Shown in pieces: positions 52,506 to 59,895 of a stretch of 64,000 bases of DNA. Source of the stretch: an uncultured Pedobacter sp. GTDB lineage: Bacteria; Bacteroidota; Bacteroidia; Sphingobacteriales; Sphingobacteriaceae. The notes beneath the pieces were generated by a model. It had not been told where the DNA came from. It saw only the letters and a list, made by a program, of their open reading frames with translations, and did no database searches. Numbering within the stretch: position 1 is the first letter of the stretch; every line of letters starts with the position of its first letter. The DNA is taken from the NCBI RefSeq assembly GCF_946480185.1, contig NZ_CAMLIG010000008.1:62001-126000 (forward strand), given 5' to 3'. The position numbers and the translations under genes are program-made.

Positions 52506-53807
52506 TTACTTTTGTCTAAAAAATATTTGAATCGGAACACCTTCAAAATCAAAGTGCTCTCTTAGTTTGTTTTCTATAAAACGTTTGTACGGATCTTTAA
52601 TATATTGCGGTAAATTACAGAAAAGGGCAAACATGGGCGATGTAGCGTTGATTTGGGTAATATATTTAATTTTAATGTGCTTTCCTTTGATTGCCGGTGG
52701 CGGTGTTTTCTCAATAATCGGCAATAAAATATCATTCAGTTTTGAAGTCTGAATTTTCTTCACCTTATTGGTATAAACCTTTGCTGCAGCTTCAATGGTT
52801 TTAAATATTCTTTGTTTCTCTGTAACTGATGTAAAAACGATAGGAATATCTGTAAACGGCGCAAGTTTCTGTTTTATTTTGTCTGTAAACTCTAAAATAG
52901 TTTTATGGTCTTTCTCTACCAAATCCCATTTGTTTACCACAATCACTACACCTTTTTTGTTTTTCTCTGCAAGGTGAAAAATATTTACATCCTGAGATTC
53001 AATTCCATCTACAGCATCAATCATAATAATGATCACGTCAGCTTCTTCCAAGGCCTTAATGGTACGCATTACACTGTAAAACTCAATGTTTTCATGCACC
53101 TTGGTTTTCTTGCGTAAACCTGCGGTATCAATCAGCATAAACTCGTGTCCAAACTGGTTGTAGTGGATGTGTATAGAATCTCTGGTGGTGCCGGCAATAT
53201 CTGTTACAATGTTTCTATCATTACCGATCAAAGCGTTAATCATCGATGATTTTCCAACATTCGGGCGGCCAACAATTGCATAAACAGGCAGTTTGCTTTC
53301 TTCTACTTTGTCCTCATCAAAATTGGTGATGATCTCATCCAATAAATCACCCGTCCCAGAACCGCTCATAGAAGAAATACAATAAATCTCCCCCAATCCT
53401 AAACTGTAAAATTCAGTAGCGTCAGACTGTAACTGGTAATTGTCAACCTTGTTTACGGCAACGTAAACTGGTTTTTTGCTCTTTCTTAAAATTTGGGCAA
53501 TATCTGCATCTAAATCTGTAATTCCGGTGGTTACATCCACTACAAAAACCACAACATTGGCTTCTTCAATGGCAATATGCACCTGCTCTCTGATTGCCGC
53601 TTCAAAAACATCTTCAGAATTGGCTACGTATCCGCCAGTATCAATTACAGTAAAATTTTTGTGTGTCCACTCGGCAATACCGTAATGTCTGTCGCGGGTT
53701 ACGCCGCTATAATCATCAACAATGGCTTTTCTGGTTTCTGTTAAACGGTTATATAGGGTAGATTTCCCTACGTTCGGTCTCCCGACGATCGCTAATATGT
53801 TACTCAT
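52506..53807 (-). CDS. der: Ribosome biogenesis GTPase Der (EngA)
   Basis: A 433-residue protein with two tandem GTPase domains and a KH-like C-terminus. G1 motifs are [14 protein letters not shown] and [14 protein letters not shown], the G3 motifs DTGGYV and [11 protein letters not shown], and the G4 motifs NKVDNYQ and NKWDLVEKD. It acts in 50S subunit assembly. The start is the ATG of [12 protein letters not shown]; the frame runs 16 codons upstream, but those would precede the promoter box at 53853-53860. Confidence 0.96.
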   Translation of the reverse strand: MSNILAIVGRPNVGKSTLYNRLTETRKAIVDDYSGVTRDRHYGIAEWTHKNFTVIDTGGYVANSEDVFEAAIREQVHIAIEEANVVVFVVDVTTGITDLDADIAQILRKSKKPVYVAVNKVDNYQLQSDATEFYSLGLGEIYCISSMSGSGTGDLLDEIITNFDEDKVEESKLPVYAIVGRPNVGKSSMINALIGNDRNIVTDIAGTTRDSIHIHYNQFGHEFMLIDTAGLRKKTKVHENIEFYSVMRTIKALEEADVIIIMIDAVDGIESQDVNIFHLAEKNKKGVVIVVNKWDLVEKDHKTILEFTDKIKQKLAPFTDIPIVFTSVTEKQRIFKTIEAAAKVYTNKVKKIQTSKLNDILLPIIEKTPPPAIKGKHIKIKYITQINATSPMFALFCNLPQYIKDPYKRFIENKLREHFDFEGVPIQIFFRQK

Positions 53808-53852
53808 AATGTGTGGGTTTCCCGGTCTTATCTTACCGGCATAATTTTTTTG

Positions 53853-53860
53853 CAAAGGTA
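53853..53860 (-). promoter_or_regulatory. -7 box of der
   Basis: TACCTTTG on the minus strand matches TAnnTTTG, 45 bases before the ATG. No clear -33 element is seen. Confidence 0.45.
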
Positions 53861-53928
53861 AGTTAAAAAATCGGCTTCTGTGCAGATGCTTTAAAAATCA
53901 GCAAATTAGGGTTTTAGGTTGATGATTT

Positions 53929-54041
53929 GGGCGTTCCCTTTTTGCCCAATCACAACGCCCGAACACAAAAAGGGCAGGCTGTTCGTTCATACGCCACAAG
54001 GCATTATGCGCAGGCCGGTATCCACTGCCATCCTTAACGCA
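53929..54041. repeat. GGGCGTTCC...TAACGCA dispersed element, copy B
   Basis: 113 bases beginning GGGCGTTCCCTTTTTGCCC and ending CATCCTTAACGCA. It shares ends and the CAGGCTGT core with copy A (37504-37620). CTTTTTGCCC (53938-53947) and its complement near CAAAAAGGGCAGG (53968-53980) can pair. It fills most of the 311-base gap behind der. Confidence 0.65.
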
Positions 54042-54118
54042 AGAAAATTTCTAAAATGAAGTTTAGGTTGATAATGATTTGTGAGACGATTGAGTAATAA
54101 AAAGGCTATTAATCTTTG

Positions 54119-54358
54119 CTAGTCCTTAACAATCAAACTATCAATAGACAAATCTTCGTCGATTAAAGGCCAATGGATACCGTAGCCCGAAGGAGAAATT
54201 TTAAAAAAGTTTCTTTCTATTTCATTTGCATGGAGAAGTTTTTTAGAGATTTCATTCAGGTTGAATTCATATCTTTTTCCGTTAACTTCTAAAATGAATA
54301 GGTTTGCCGAAAACTGGATGTTATCTATTTTATGAGTTGCAATCATATTTTTACGCAT
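54119..54358 (-). CDS. DUF2442 family protein
   Basis: A 79-residue protein with the DUF2442 pattern: a first strand IDNIQFSANLFILEVNGKRYEFNLNEIS, then NFFKISPSGYGIHWPLIDEDLSIDSL. DUF2442 is usually paired with DUF4160, as here, and may be a toxin-antitoxin-like module or a small regulator; no function is proven. I use the ATG at 54358, which overlaps the DUF4160 stop by 8 bases. Confidence 0.8.
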   Translation of the reverse strand: MRKNMIATHKIDNIQFSANLFILEVNGKRYEFNLNEISKKLLHANEIERNFFKISPSGYGIHWPLIDEDLSIDSLIVKD

Positions 54359-54599
54359 TAAAATATTTGTCCCAAGAATCAACGATCAAATCAAAATGCT
54401 GATAAATTATTTTTTTAATTTCTCGATTCGCAGCTGCGGTTAAGTTGAAACCATATTCTTGTTTTATTTCAACCTCGTCAACCAATATCCAAAATTTACA
54501 TTCCATGTCACCTTTTTGAGCATGTACATGAATAGGCTCAGTTCCTTCGTTAGAATAGAAAAAAAGTCTCCATCCATAAATGAATAATATTGTTGGCAT
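54351..54599 (-). CDS. DUF4160 family protein
   Basis: An 82-residue protein with the DUF4160 pattern PTILFIYGWRLFFYSNEGTEPIHVHAQKGDMECKFWI followed by NREIKKIIYQHFDLIVDSWDKYF. The HVHA segment is family-conserved. It is the upstream partner of DUF2442 and co-translated with it. The ATG is 7 bases after a -7 box. Confidence 0.85.
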   Translation of the reverse strand: MPTILFIYGWRLFFYSNEGTEPIHVHAQKGDMECKFWILVDEVEIKQEYGFNLTAAANREIKKIIYQHFDLIVDSWDKYFNA

Positions 54600-54606
54600 T
54601 GTATCC

Positions 54607-54614
54607 CAAATTTA
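54607..54614 (-). promoter_or_regulatory. -7 box of the DUF4160/DUF2442 pair, nearly leaderless
   Basis: TAAATTTG on the minus strand matches TAnnTTTG and ends 7 bases before the ATG, so the transcript may have almost no leader. Confidence 0.4.
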
Positions 54615-54712
54615 ATAAATTAATATCACAAAAATTAGGACGATGTTTTTTGTTTCGGAAATATAGAAACAGGAGGTTTAATTAAGACAAAACTCCCAAA
54701 TTATAAAACGTT

Positions 54713-55252
54713 TTACAACTCATCCGGCTTAAACCCAATCCGCTTTCTTTTTGGAGGATTAGTTTTTTGCTGTATCAATTCATCTACATATTTAAAAATA
54801 GTAGTGATGCTATTGTCATGGCTAATTAAGCGTTCGCGTATATCGCGTATTTCTAATTTTAAATCAGAATTTTCGGACAATAAGGTTCTTAATCTCGAGA
54901 AAACTCTTACAATCTGAATATTAATCTGGATTGCTTGAGCGCTATTTAAAACGCTGGATAGCATTAAAACGCCATGTTCTGTGAATACATTGGGCAGTTT
55001 CCGTCTTCCTCCCCAACTTGATATCACAAATTGTGACTTCAAGATTGACCATTCATCATCAATTAGTTGAAACATGAAATCTTTTGGAAATCTATCTATG
55101 TTCCTTTGGACAGCTTGATTTAAAACTCTTGTCTCAACACCGTAAAGTACTGCTAAATCGCTGTCTAACATTACTTTAAGACCTCTTATTTCGTAAATTT
55201 TATTAATTACGATTTCATCAGAAATAATAGATAAGTTTTGTTTCTCATTCAT
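54713..55252 (-). CDS. ORF6N-domain DNA-binding protein
   Basis: A 179-residue protein with an N-terminal ORF6N domain (KIYEIRGLKVMLDSDLAVLYGVETRVLNQAVQRNIDRFPKDFMFQL). A conserved SQFVISSWGGRRKLPNVFTEHGVLMLSSVLNS segment and a C-terminal coiled coil follow. ORF6N belongs to the KilA-N group of phage/plasmid-type DNA-binding domains. A palindromic operator-like site lies just upstream at the promoter, and a very similar palindrome is encoded by residues 70-77. Autoregulation is therefore plausible. Confidence 0.88.
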   Translation of the reverse strand: MNEKQNLSIISDEIVINKIYEIRGLKVMLDSDLAVLYGVETRVLNQAVQRNIDRFPKDFMFQLIDDEWSILKSQFVISSWGGRRKLPNVFTEHGVLMLSSVLNSAQAIQINIQIVRVFSRLRTLLSENSDLKLEIRDIRERLISHDNSITTIFKYVDELIQQKTNPPKRKRIGFKPDEL

Positions 55253-55270
55253 AGATTGAACTCTTTAAAT

Positions 55271-55278
55271 CAAATATA
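55271..55278 (-). promoter_or_regulatory. -7 box of the ORF6N gene
   Basis: TATATTTG on the minus strand matches TAnnTTTG, 18 bases before the ATG. The palindrome at 55296-55320 covers the -33 region. Confidence 0.5.
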
Positions 55279-55295
55279 TAAATATCCGCCTAAAC

Positions 55296-55320
55296 TTGAA
55301 GTCACAATTTGTGACCTCAA
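55296..55320. promoter_or_regulatory. Operator-like 25-bp palindrome upstream of the ORF6N gene
   Basis: TTGAAGTCACAA and TTGTGACCTCAA flank a central T; only one position breaks the symmetry. It covers the -33 region of the ORF6N promoter. CTTGAAGTCACAATTTGTGA (55295-55314) recurs exactly, in inverse orientation, at 55024-55043 inside the ORF6N coding sequence. Confidence 0.65.
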
Positions 55321-55425
55321 AGATTTCCCACTATTAATATCCAAAACTTGCGCTATAAATTTCTCCTGATTTTAATTATATTTGAATATAAGCCATTCAA
55401 CCTAAATGTTTTAATAATACTGCTC

Positions 55426-56178
55426 ATGTTTACAAAGCTCCAATTTGTAGCTCCGTTAACGTACAACATCATATCTGCCAAAGCTTTTTCGGGCCAAGCA
55501 ATCCTACCTGAAGATGTGCAAACAAGTTTCGAATTTGCCTTTGATATGAGCTTTGGAAAGGCAGGCCATCACCGTAACCACAGAACCGGCGGAGATTTAA
55601 AACGGAAGAACGGGGAAATTTTTATCAATGCTTTTCAAGGTAAGCTTGCCGAATTTGCATTTTACAATTGGCTCAAAAATAACGGAATAGCTACAGCATC
55701 GCCCGATGTGCGTTTAATGGGCGAAGGTATGTGGGACGATTCTGATTTTACAGTTAATGGTAAAAAAATCAGTATTAAATCTGCGGCCCATTTTTCTAAT
55801 CTAATGCTTTTAGAAACTCAAGATTGGGACATTCACGGAAATTACATCCCAAATATTGAAACCAGAAACGCAAGCTATGATTATTTTGTTTTGGTGAGGA
55901 TAAAACCCGATGGTAAACATCTAATGAAAGAAAATAGATTGTGTTACGCCACGGAAGTTGAGAAAGAGTTCTTAAAACAGGTGATTTTTAAAGAGAAATG
56001 GTTGGCAGATCTTGTCGGTTTCGCTACAAAAAGTGATCTCCAATTTATTATTGCTAATCAACATATAATCCCAAAATGTGGATTACTAAATGGGAAAACA
56101 TCAATGGATGCCAATAATTATTATCTGCAAAGTGGCGATATGGCACCGATAGAAAATCTGCTGTGCTTACTAACTTAA
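55426..56178 (+). CDS. Putative PD-(D/E)XK nuclease-like protein
   Basis: A 250-residue soluble protein of no family I can name. A candidate restriction-type catalytic site can be read: E76 in FQGKLAEFAFYNWL, then D107 in WDDSDFTV, and S116-I117-K118 in KKISIKSA, matching D...[E/S]xK, followed by YDYFVLVRI as a core strand. The N-terminal GHHRNHRTGGDLKRKNGE stretch is unusually rich in basic residues. The frame extends 26 codons upstream, but the ATG at 55426 looks better. It neighbours an ORF6N regulator. The nuclease call is a prediction from pattern only. Confidence 0.55.
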   Translation: MFTKLQFVAPLTYNIISAKAFSGQAILPEDVQTSFEFAFDMSFGKAGHHRNHRTGGDLKRKNGEIFINAFQGKLAEFAFYNWLKNNGIATASPDVRLMGEGMWDDSDFTVNGKKISIKSAAHFSNLMLLETQDWDIHGNYIPNIETRNASYDYFVLVRIKPDGKHLMKENRLCYATEVEKEFLKQVIFKEKWLADLVGFATKSDLQFIIANQHIIPKCGLLNGKTSMDANNYYLQSGDMAPIENLLCLLT

Positions 56179-56210
56179 CTTTTCTGGATCTTCATCAGTA
56201 ATCTGTTCCC

Positions 56211-56226
56211 GGCAACGTTTGCGCAA
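56211..56226. promoter_or_regulatory. Possible LacI-type operator upstream of the GH43 gene
   Basis: GGCAACGTTTGCGCAA contains a near-palindrome around ACGT (GCAA-CG-TTTGC). This resembles LacI/GalR-family sites. It lies 105 bases before the GH43 ATG. Confidence 0.35.
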
Positions 56227-56295
56227 ATTAAACCTGCCGTTCCTTTCATAATATTTAACTTAATGGCTAAAATTGTATTAAAGGAAAGCCAATTG

Positions 56296-56311
56296 TTCTC
56301 TTAAAAGAGAA
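56296..56311. promoter_or_regulatory. Inverted repeat just upstream of the GH43 gene
   Basis: TTCTCTT (56296-56302) and AAGAGAA (56305-56311) form a perfect 7-bp inverted repeat with a 2-base centre, 20 bases before the GH43 start. It is a possible regulator site; there is no T-run. Confidence 0.35.
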
Positions 56312-56331
56312 TATCCAATTTAAATCATGAT

Positions 56332-57972
56332 ATGAAAAATTACTTCTTAGTTCCCGCTTTATTATTTAGTCTATCGATTGCACAAGCTCAGGAAAGCAAA
56401 AATCCCAAAGATAACTATGTGTCAAAAGTTTGGGTTTCAGACTTGGGAAATGGCAAATATAAAAATCCGATATTAAACGCAGATTACTCTGATCCGGATG
56501 CGATTAGAGTGGGTGACGATTTTTATATGGTGTCATCAAGTTTTAATCATACTCCGGGCTTGCCCGTTATGCATTCTAAAGATTTGGTGAACTGGACGAT
56601 ACTTACCCATGCTTTACAAAAGCAAATTCCGGATGATGTTTTTAATAAAGTGCAACATGGAAATGGTGTTTGGGCACCGTCTATCCGCTATCATAACAAT
56701 GAGTTTTATATCTATTATCCAGATCCTGATTTTGGGATTTATGTGATAAAAGCAAAAGAAGCAGTTGGTCCATGGTCTGCGCCCGAATTAATTTATGCCG
56801 GTAAAGGATTGATAGACCCTTGTCCTTTGTGGGATGAAGACGGAAAAACCTATTTGGTACATGCTTATGCGGGTAGCAGGGCAGGTATCAAAAGTGTGAT
56901 TGCGATTGCACCTATGAACCAAGAAGGAACAAAAGTAACAGGAGAAAGTGTAATTGTTTATGACGGACATGAAACCGACCCTACTATTGAGGGACCAAAA
57001 TTTTACAAAAGAAACGGTTATTATTACATTTTCGCCCCTGCGGGCGGAGTGCCTACTGGATGGCAGTTAGTATTGAGATCTAAAAATATTTACGGTCCTT
57101 ATGAGCGTAAAGTGGTAATGGATCAGGGGAAATCTCCTGTAAACGGTCCCCACCAAGGTGCTTGGGTTGATACTCAAACTGGCGAGGATTGGTTTCTCCA
57201 TTTTCAGGACAAGGAAGCTTATGGAAGGGTTGTGCATTTGCAGCCTATGAAATGGGTGAAAGACTGGCCTGTAATAGGTTTGGATAAAAACGGCGACGGA
57301 AAAGGAGAGCCTGTTATGGAATATAAAAAGCCAAACGTTGGTAAAACTTGGCCAATAGTTACGCCGGCAGAATCTGATGAGTTTGAATCCCCGATATTAG
57401 GCAATCAATGGCAATGGCAGGCAAATCCAAATGGAACTTGGGCAATGCCAAGCAATCACGGTAGTTTGAGGTTATATACCAAACAAATCCCTCAAGACAC
57501 TAAAAGTTTATGGGATGTACCTAATATTTTAGGACAGAAATTTCCGGCAGACCGTTTTATGGTTACCACCAAACTTACCTTTATCCCTAATGAAAAATTA
57601 GAGAACGAAAGGGTTGGTTTAATTATTTTGGGTCAAGATTACAGTACGCTTTCTGTAAAAAGTAAAACCGATGGTTTGTACCTGAATTATGGAGTTTGCG
57701 AAGGTGCAGTAAAAGGAAAAGCAGAAAAGGAAACGCCTTTAATCAAATTAAAAACCAATGCCATTTATTTGCGTGTAAAAGTAAGTGACGGGGCAAAATG
57801 TAATTGGTCTTACAGTTTTGATAATAAAAACTTTGTTGATGCGGGAACTACTTTTACCGCAACTCCCGGAAAGTGGGTTGGTGCAAAAGTGGGTCTTTAT
57901 GCTGTAAGGGACACTCAAATAAATGATTCTGGCTATGTGGATGTGGACTGGTTTAGGGTAGAACCATTATGA
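56332..57972 (+). CDS. Glycoside hydrolase family 43 enzyme
   Basis: A 546-residue secreted enzyme with a signal peptide (LLFSLSIAQAQ). The GH43 five-bladed propeller shows the catalytic base D54 (NADYSDPDAIRVGDDFYM), the pKa-modulating D162 (GLIDPCPLWDEDG) and the acid E220 (PTIEGPKFYKRNGYYYIF). A C-terminal concanavalin-like beta-sandwich follows from about residue 345. GH43 enzymes act on xylan- or arabinan-type side chains. The substrate cannot be fixed here, but the CE12 neighbour points to pectin. ATGA overlap with the next gene couples them. Confidence 0.93.
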   Translation: MKNYFLVPALLFSLSIAQAQESKNPKDNYVSKVWVSDLGNGKYKNPILNADYSDPDAIRVGDDFYMVSSSFNHTPGLPVMHSKDLVNWTILTHALQKQIPDDVFNKVQHGNGVWAPSIRYHNNEFYIYYPDPDFGIYVIKAKEAVGPWSAPELIYAGKGLIDPCPLWDEDGKTYLVHAYAGSRAGIKSVIAIAPMNQEGTKVTGESVIVYDGHETDPTIEGPKFYKRNGYYYIFAPAGGVPTGWQLVLRSKNIYGPYERKVVMDQGKSPVNGPHQGAWVDTQTGEDWFLHFQDKEAYGRVVHLQPMKWVKDWPVIGLDKNGDGKGEPVMEYKKPNVGKTWPIVTPAESDEFESPILGNQWQWQANPNGTWAMPSNHGSLRLYTKQIPQDTKSLWDVPNILGQKFPADRFMVTTKLTFIPNEKLENERVGLIILGQDYSTLSVKSKTDGLYLNYGVCEGAVKGKAEKETPLIKLKTNAIYLRVKVSDGAKCNWSYSFDNKNFVDAGTTFTATPGKWVGAKVGLYAVRDTQINDSGYVDVDWFRVEPL

Positions 57973-58751
57973 ACTTTAAAAAAACAATTCTTTTAACTTT
58001 TCCAGTTTTTGTAATACTTACTTCGTTTACTTTATTTGAAAATAAGATTGCCACGGTATATCTCATTGGAGATTCAACCGTGGCAGATTATTCGCTCGAA
58101 AGAGATTACGCTACTAAAAGGTTTCCATTAGTAGGTTGGGGACAGGCTTTTCAAAAGTTTCTGGTAAAAGATAGCCTGTATAATATTCGCAATATCACTA
58201 AAGCAGATAGCTTAAAAGTTGATGACCGGGCGAAAGGAGGCAGAAGCACCCGTACCTTTTTTCAGGAGGGGCGCTGGGCCGAAGTTTATAAAGATTTAAA
58301 ACCGGGAGACATTGTGATGATCCAATTTGGTCATAACGATGAGTCAAAAGATAAACCCGAACGCTATGTAGATATTCCCGGTTATAAGGATTTTTTAAAA
58401 TTATATGTAAACCAAACCAGAGAAAAAGGAGCAATACCCATTTTGATTACGCCGGTTGCGAGGAATTATCCTTGGAAAAACGGCCATCTTAGCAATGTAC
58501 ACGGCGATTATCCGCAAGCAGTAAAAGATGTTGCCAAAGAACTAAATGTGAAATTTATTGATTTGAACGAGCTTTCGATGAAGTTTTTTTCGTCTAAAGG
58601 CCAGGAATATGTAACTGAAAAATATTTCATGAACCTCGACTCGGGTAAATACGAAGCTTATCCGAAAGGACAGCATGATAATACACATTTCCAGGGAGAG
58701 GGGGCTACTGAAGTTGCCCGCTTGGTGTTCAATACCATGAAAAAGCTGTAA
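57969..58751 (+). CDS. Rhamnogalacturonan acetylesterase-like SGNH hydrolase (CE12)
   Basis: A 260-residue protein with an N-terminal signal and an SGNH fold. Catalytic S36 is in YLIGDSTVADYS, the oxyanion Gly in AKGGRSTRTF, Asn in VMIQFGHNDESKD, and D237/H240 in HDNTHFQGEG. This matches CE12 rhamnogalacturonan acetylesterases, which remove acetyl groups from pectin. It starts inside the GH43 stop (4-base overlap). Confidence 0.92.
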   Translation: MNFKKTILLTFPVFVILTSFTLFENKIATVYLIGDSTVADYSLERDYATKRFPLVGWGQAFQKFLVKDSLYNIRNITKADSLKVDDRAKGGRSTRTFFQEGRWAEVYKDLKPGDIVMIQFGHNDESKDKPERYVDIPGYKDFLKLYVNQTREKGAIPILITPVARNYPWKNGHLSNVHGDYPQAVKDVAKELNVKFIDLNELSMKFFSSKGQEYVTEKYFMNLDSGKYEAYPKGQHDNTHFQGEGATEVARLVFNTMKKL

Positions 58752-58828
58752 ATTATTTCCGCCAAAAAGAGGAGGTTTTAGCTATATCTTGTAAAATAAG
58801 TTATTAGGAAAAATAAAAATATTAAGTG

Positions 58829-59782
58829 ATGAAGTACTTTTCAGTTTTAATTGCGGTTTTGTTATTTTTTGGAACCAGTGTTTCTGCACAGGTAAATGTC
58901 CCTCGCGATACATCATTTACATTACACAGTGCTTATTTAAAAGAAAAAAAGTACCGTCCTTACATAGAAATTGCCAATCCTGATTTGCAAAAGAATGTCA
59001 CGGTAAAAAAGAATATCGTTTACAGTAATCTTAACGGAAGAGAATTGCTTTTAGATGTTTATTATCCTTCAAAAACCGAAAACCGTAAAAATTTCCCCGG
59101 TGTTTTATTGATTTATGGTGGCGGATGGCGCTCTGGAGACAAATCGCAAATGGAAGCAATGGCTAAAGTACTTGCAGCAAATGGATATGTTGCCGTTGCG
59201 CCGGAGTATCGTTTGTCATTAGAAGCAGTTTATCCGGCCGCGGTGTATGATTTAAAAGCATCACTAAGGTGGATGCGTGAGCATGCAAAAGCTATTAATC
59301 TGGATAAATCAAAAATTGCTTCTTTGGGTACTTCTGCCGGTGGGCAATTGGCAGCCTTTTTAGGAACAACCAATTTCAACACCAAATACGATGGAGATTT
59401 AAAAGGTGCTAAACAGTCAAGTGCGGTACAGGCTGTTGTTGATATTGATGGTACTTTAGCATTTCATCATCCAGAATCTTCTGAGGGAACCGCGGCTGCA
59501 CTTTGGTTAGGCGGAACTTATCAAGAAAAACCAGAAGTGTGGGAAGACGCTGCGCCGTTAAACCACGTGGATAAAAACACGGTTCCAATTATATTTATCA
59601 ACAGCTCAAATCCAAGGTTTCATGCCGGAAGGAGCGATATGATTAAAAAACTCGACAGCCTAAAGATTTATTCAGAAATTAAAGAATTTCCAGATACGCC
59701 ACATCCTTTTTGGTTTTTTAATCCATGGTTTAACCCAATGATGGAAACTACGATTAAGTTTTTAAATAAAGTATTCTATTAA
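58829..59782 (+). CDS. Secreted alpha/beta-hydrolase (carbohydrate esterase-like)
   Basis: A 317-residue protein with a signal peptide (ending TSVSAQ). The oxyanion motif is YGGGWRSGD (97-100), the nucleophile S169 in SLGTSAGGQLAAF, and the His H292 in PDTPHPFWFFNPWF. This fits the BD-FAE/HSL-like esterases common in polysaccharide loci. It may deacetylate plant polysaccharides. The first ATG is used; a GTG sits one codon upstream. Confidence 0.9.
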   Translation: MKYFSVLIAVLLFFGTSVSAQVNVPRDTSFTLHSAYLKEKKYRPYIEIANPDLQKNVTVKKNIVYSNLNGRELLLDVYYPSKTENRKNFPGVLLIYGGGWRSGDKSQMEAMAKVLAANGYVAVAPEYRLSLEAVYPAAVYDLKASLRWMREHAKAINLDKSKIASLGTSAGGQLAAFLGTTNFNTKYDGDLKGAKQSSAVQAVVDIDGTLAFHHPESSEGTAAALWLGGTYQEKPEVWEDAAPLNHVDKNTVPIIFINSSNPRFHAGRSDMIKKLDSLKIYSEIKEFPDTPHPFWFFNPWFNPMMETTIKFLNKVFY

Positions 59783-59895
59783 CAATCTAATAAGAGCTAT
59801 TTTTAGATGGAGTTGTTGCAGTAATACCACGAAAGGCATTTTGATCAACTACTTTTAACCACGCCAAATAAACTAAAAGCAAAGGACTCTTTTTA

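Noticed and set aside
53808..53855. 16-codon extension of der
   Set aside because: It would start at the promoter box; [16 protein letters not shown] is the standard N-terminus.
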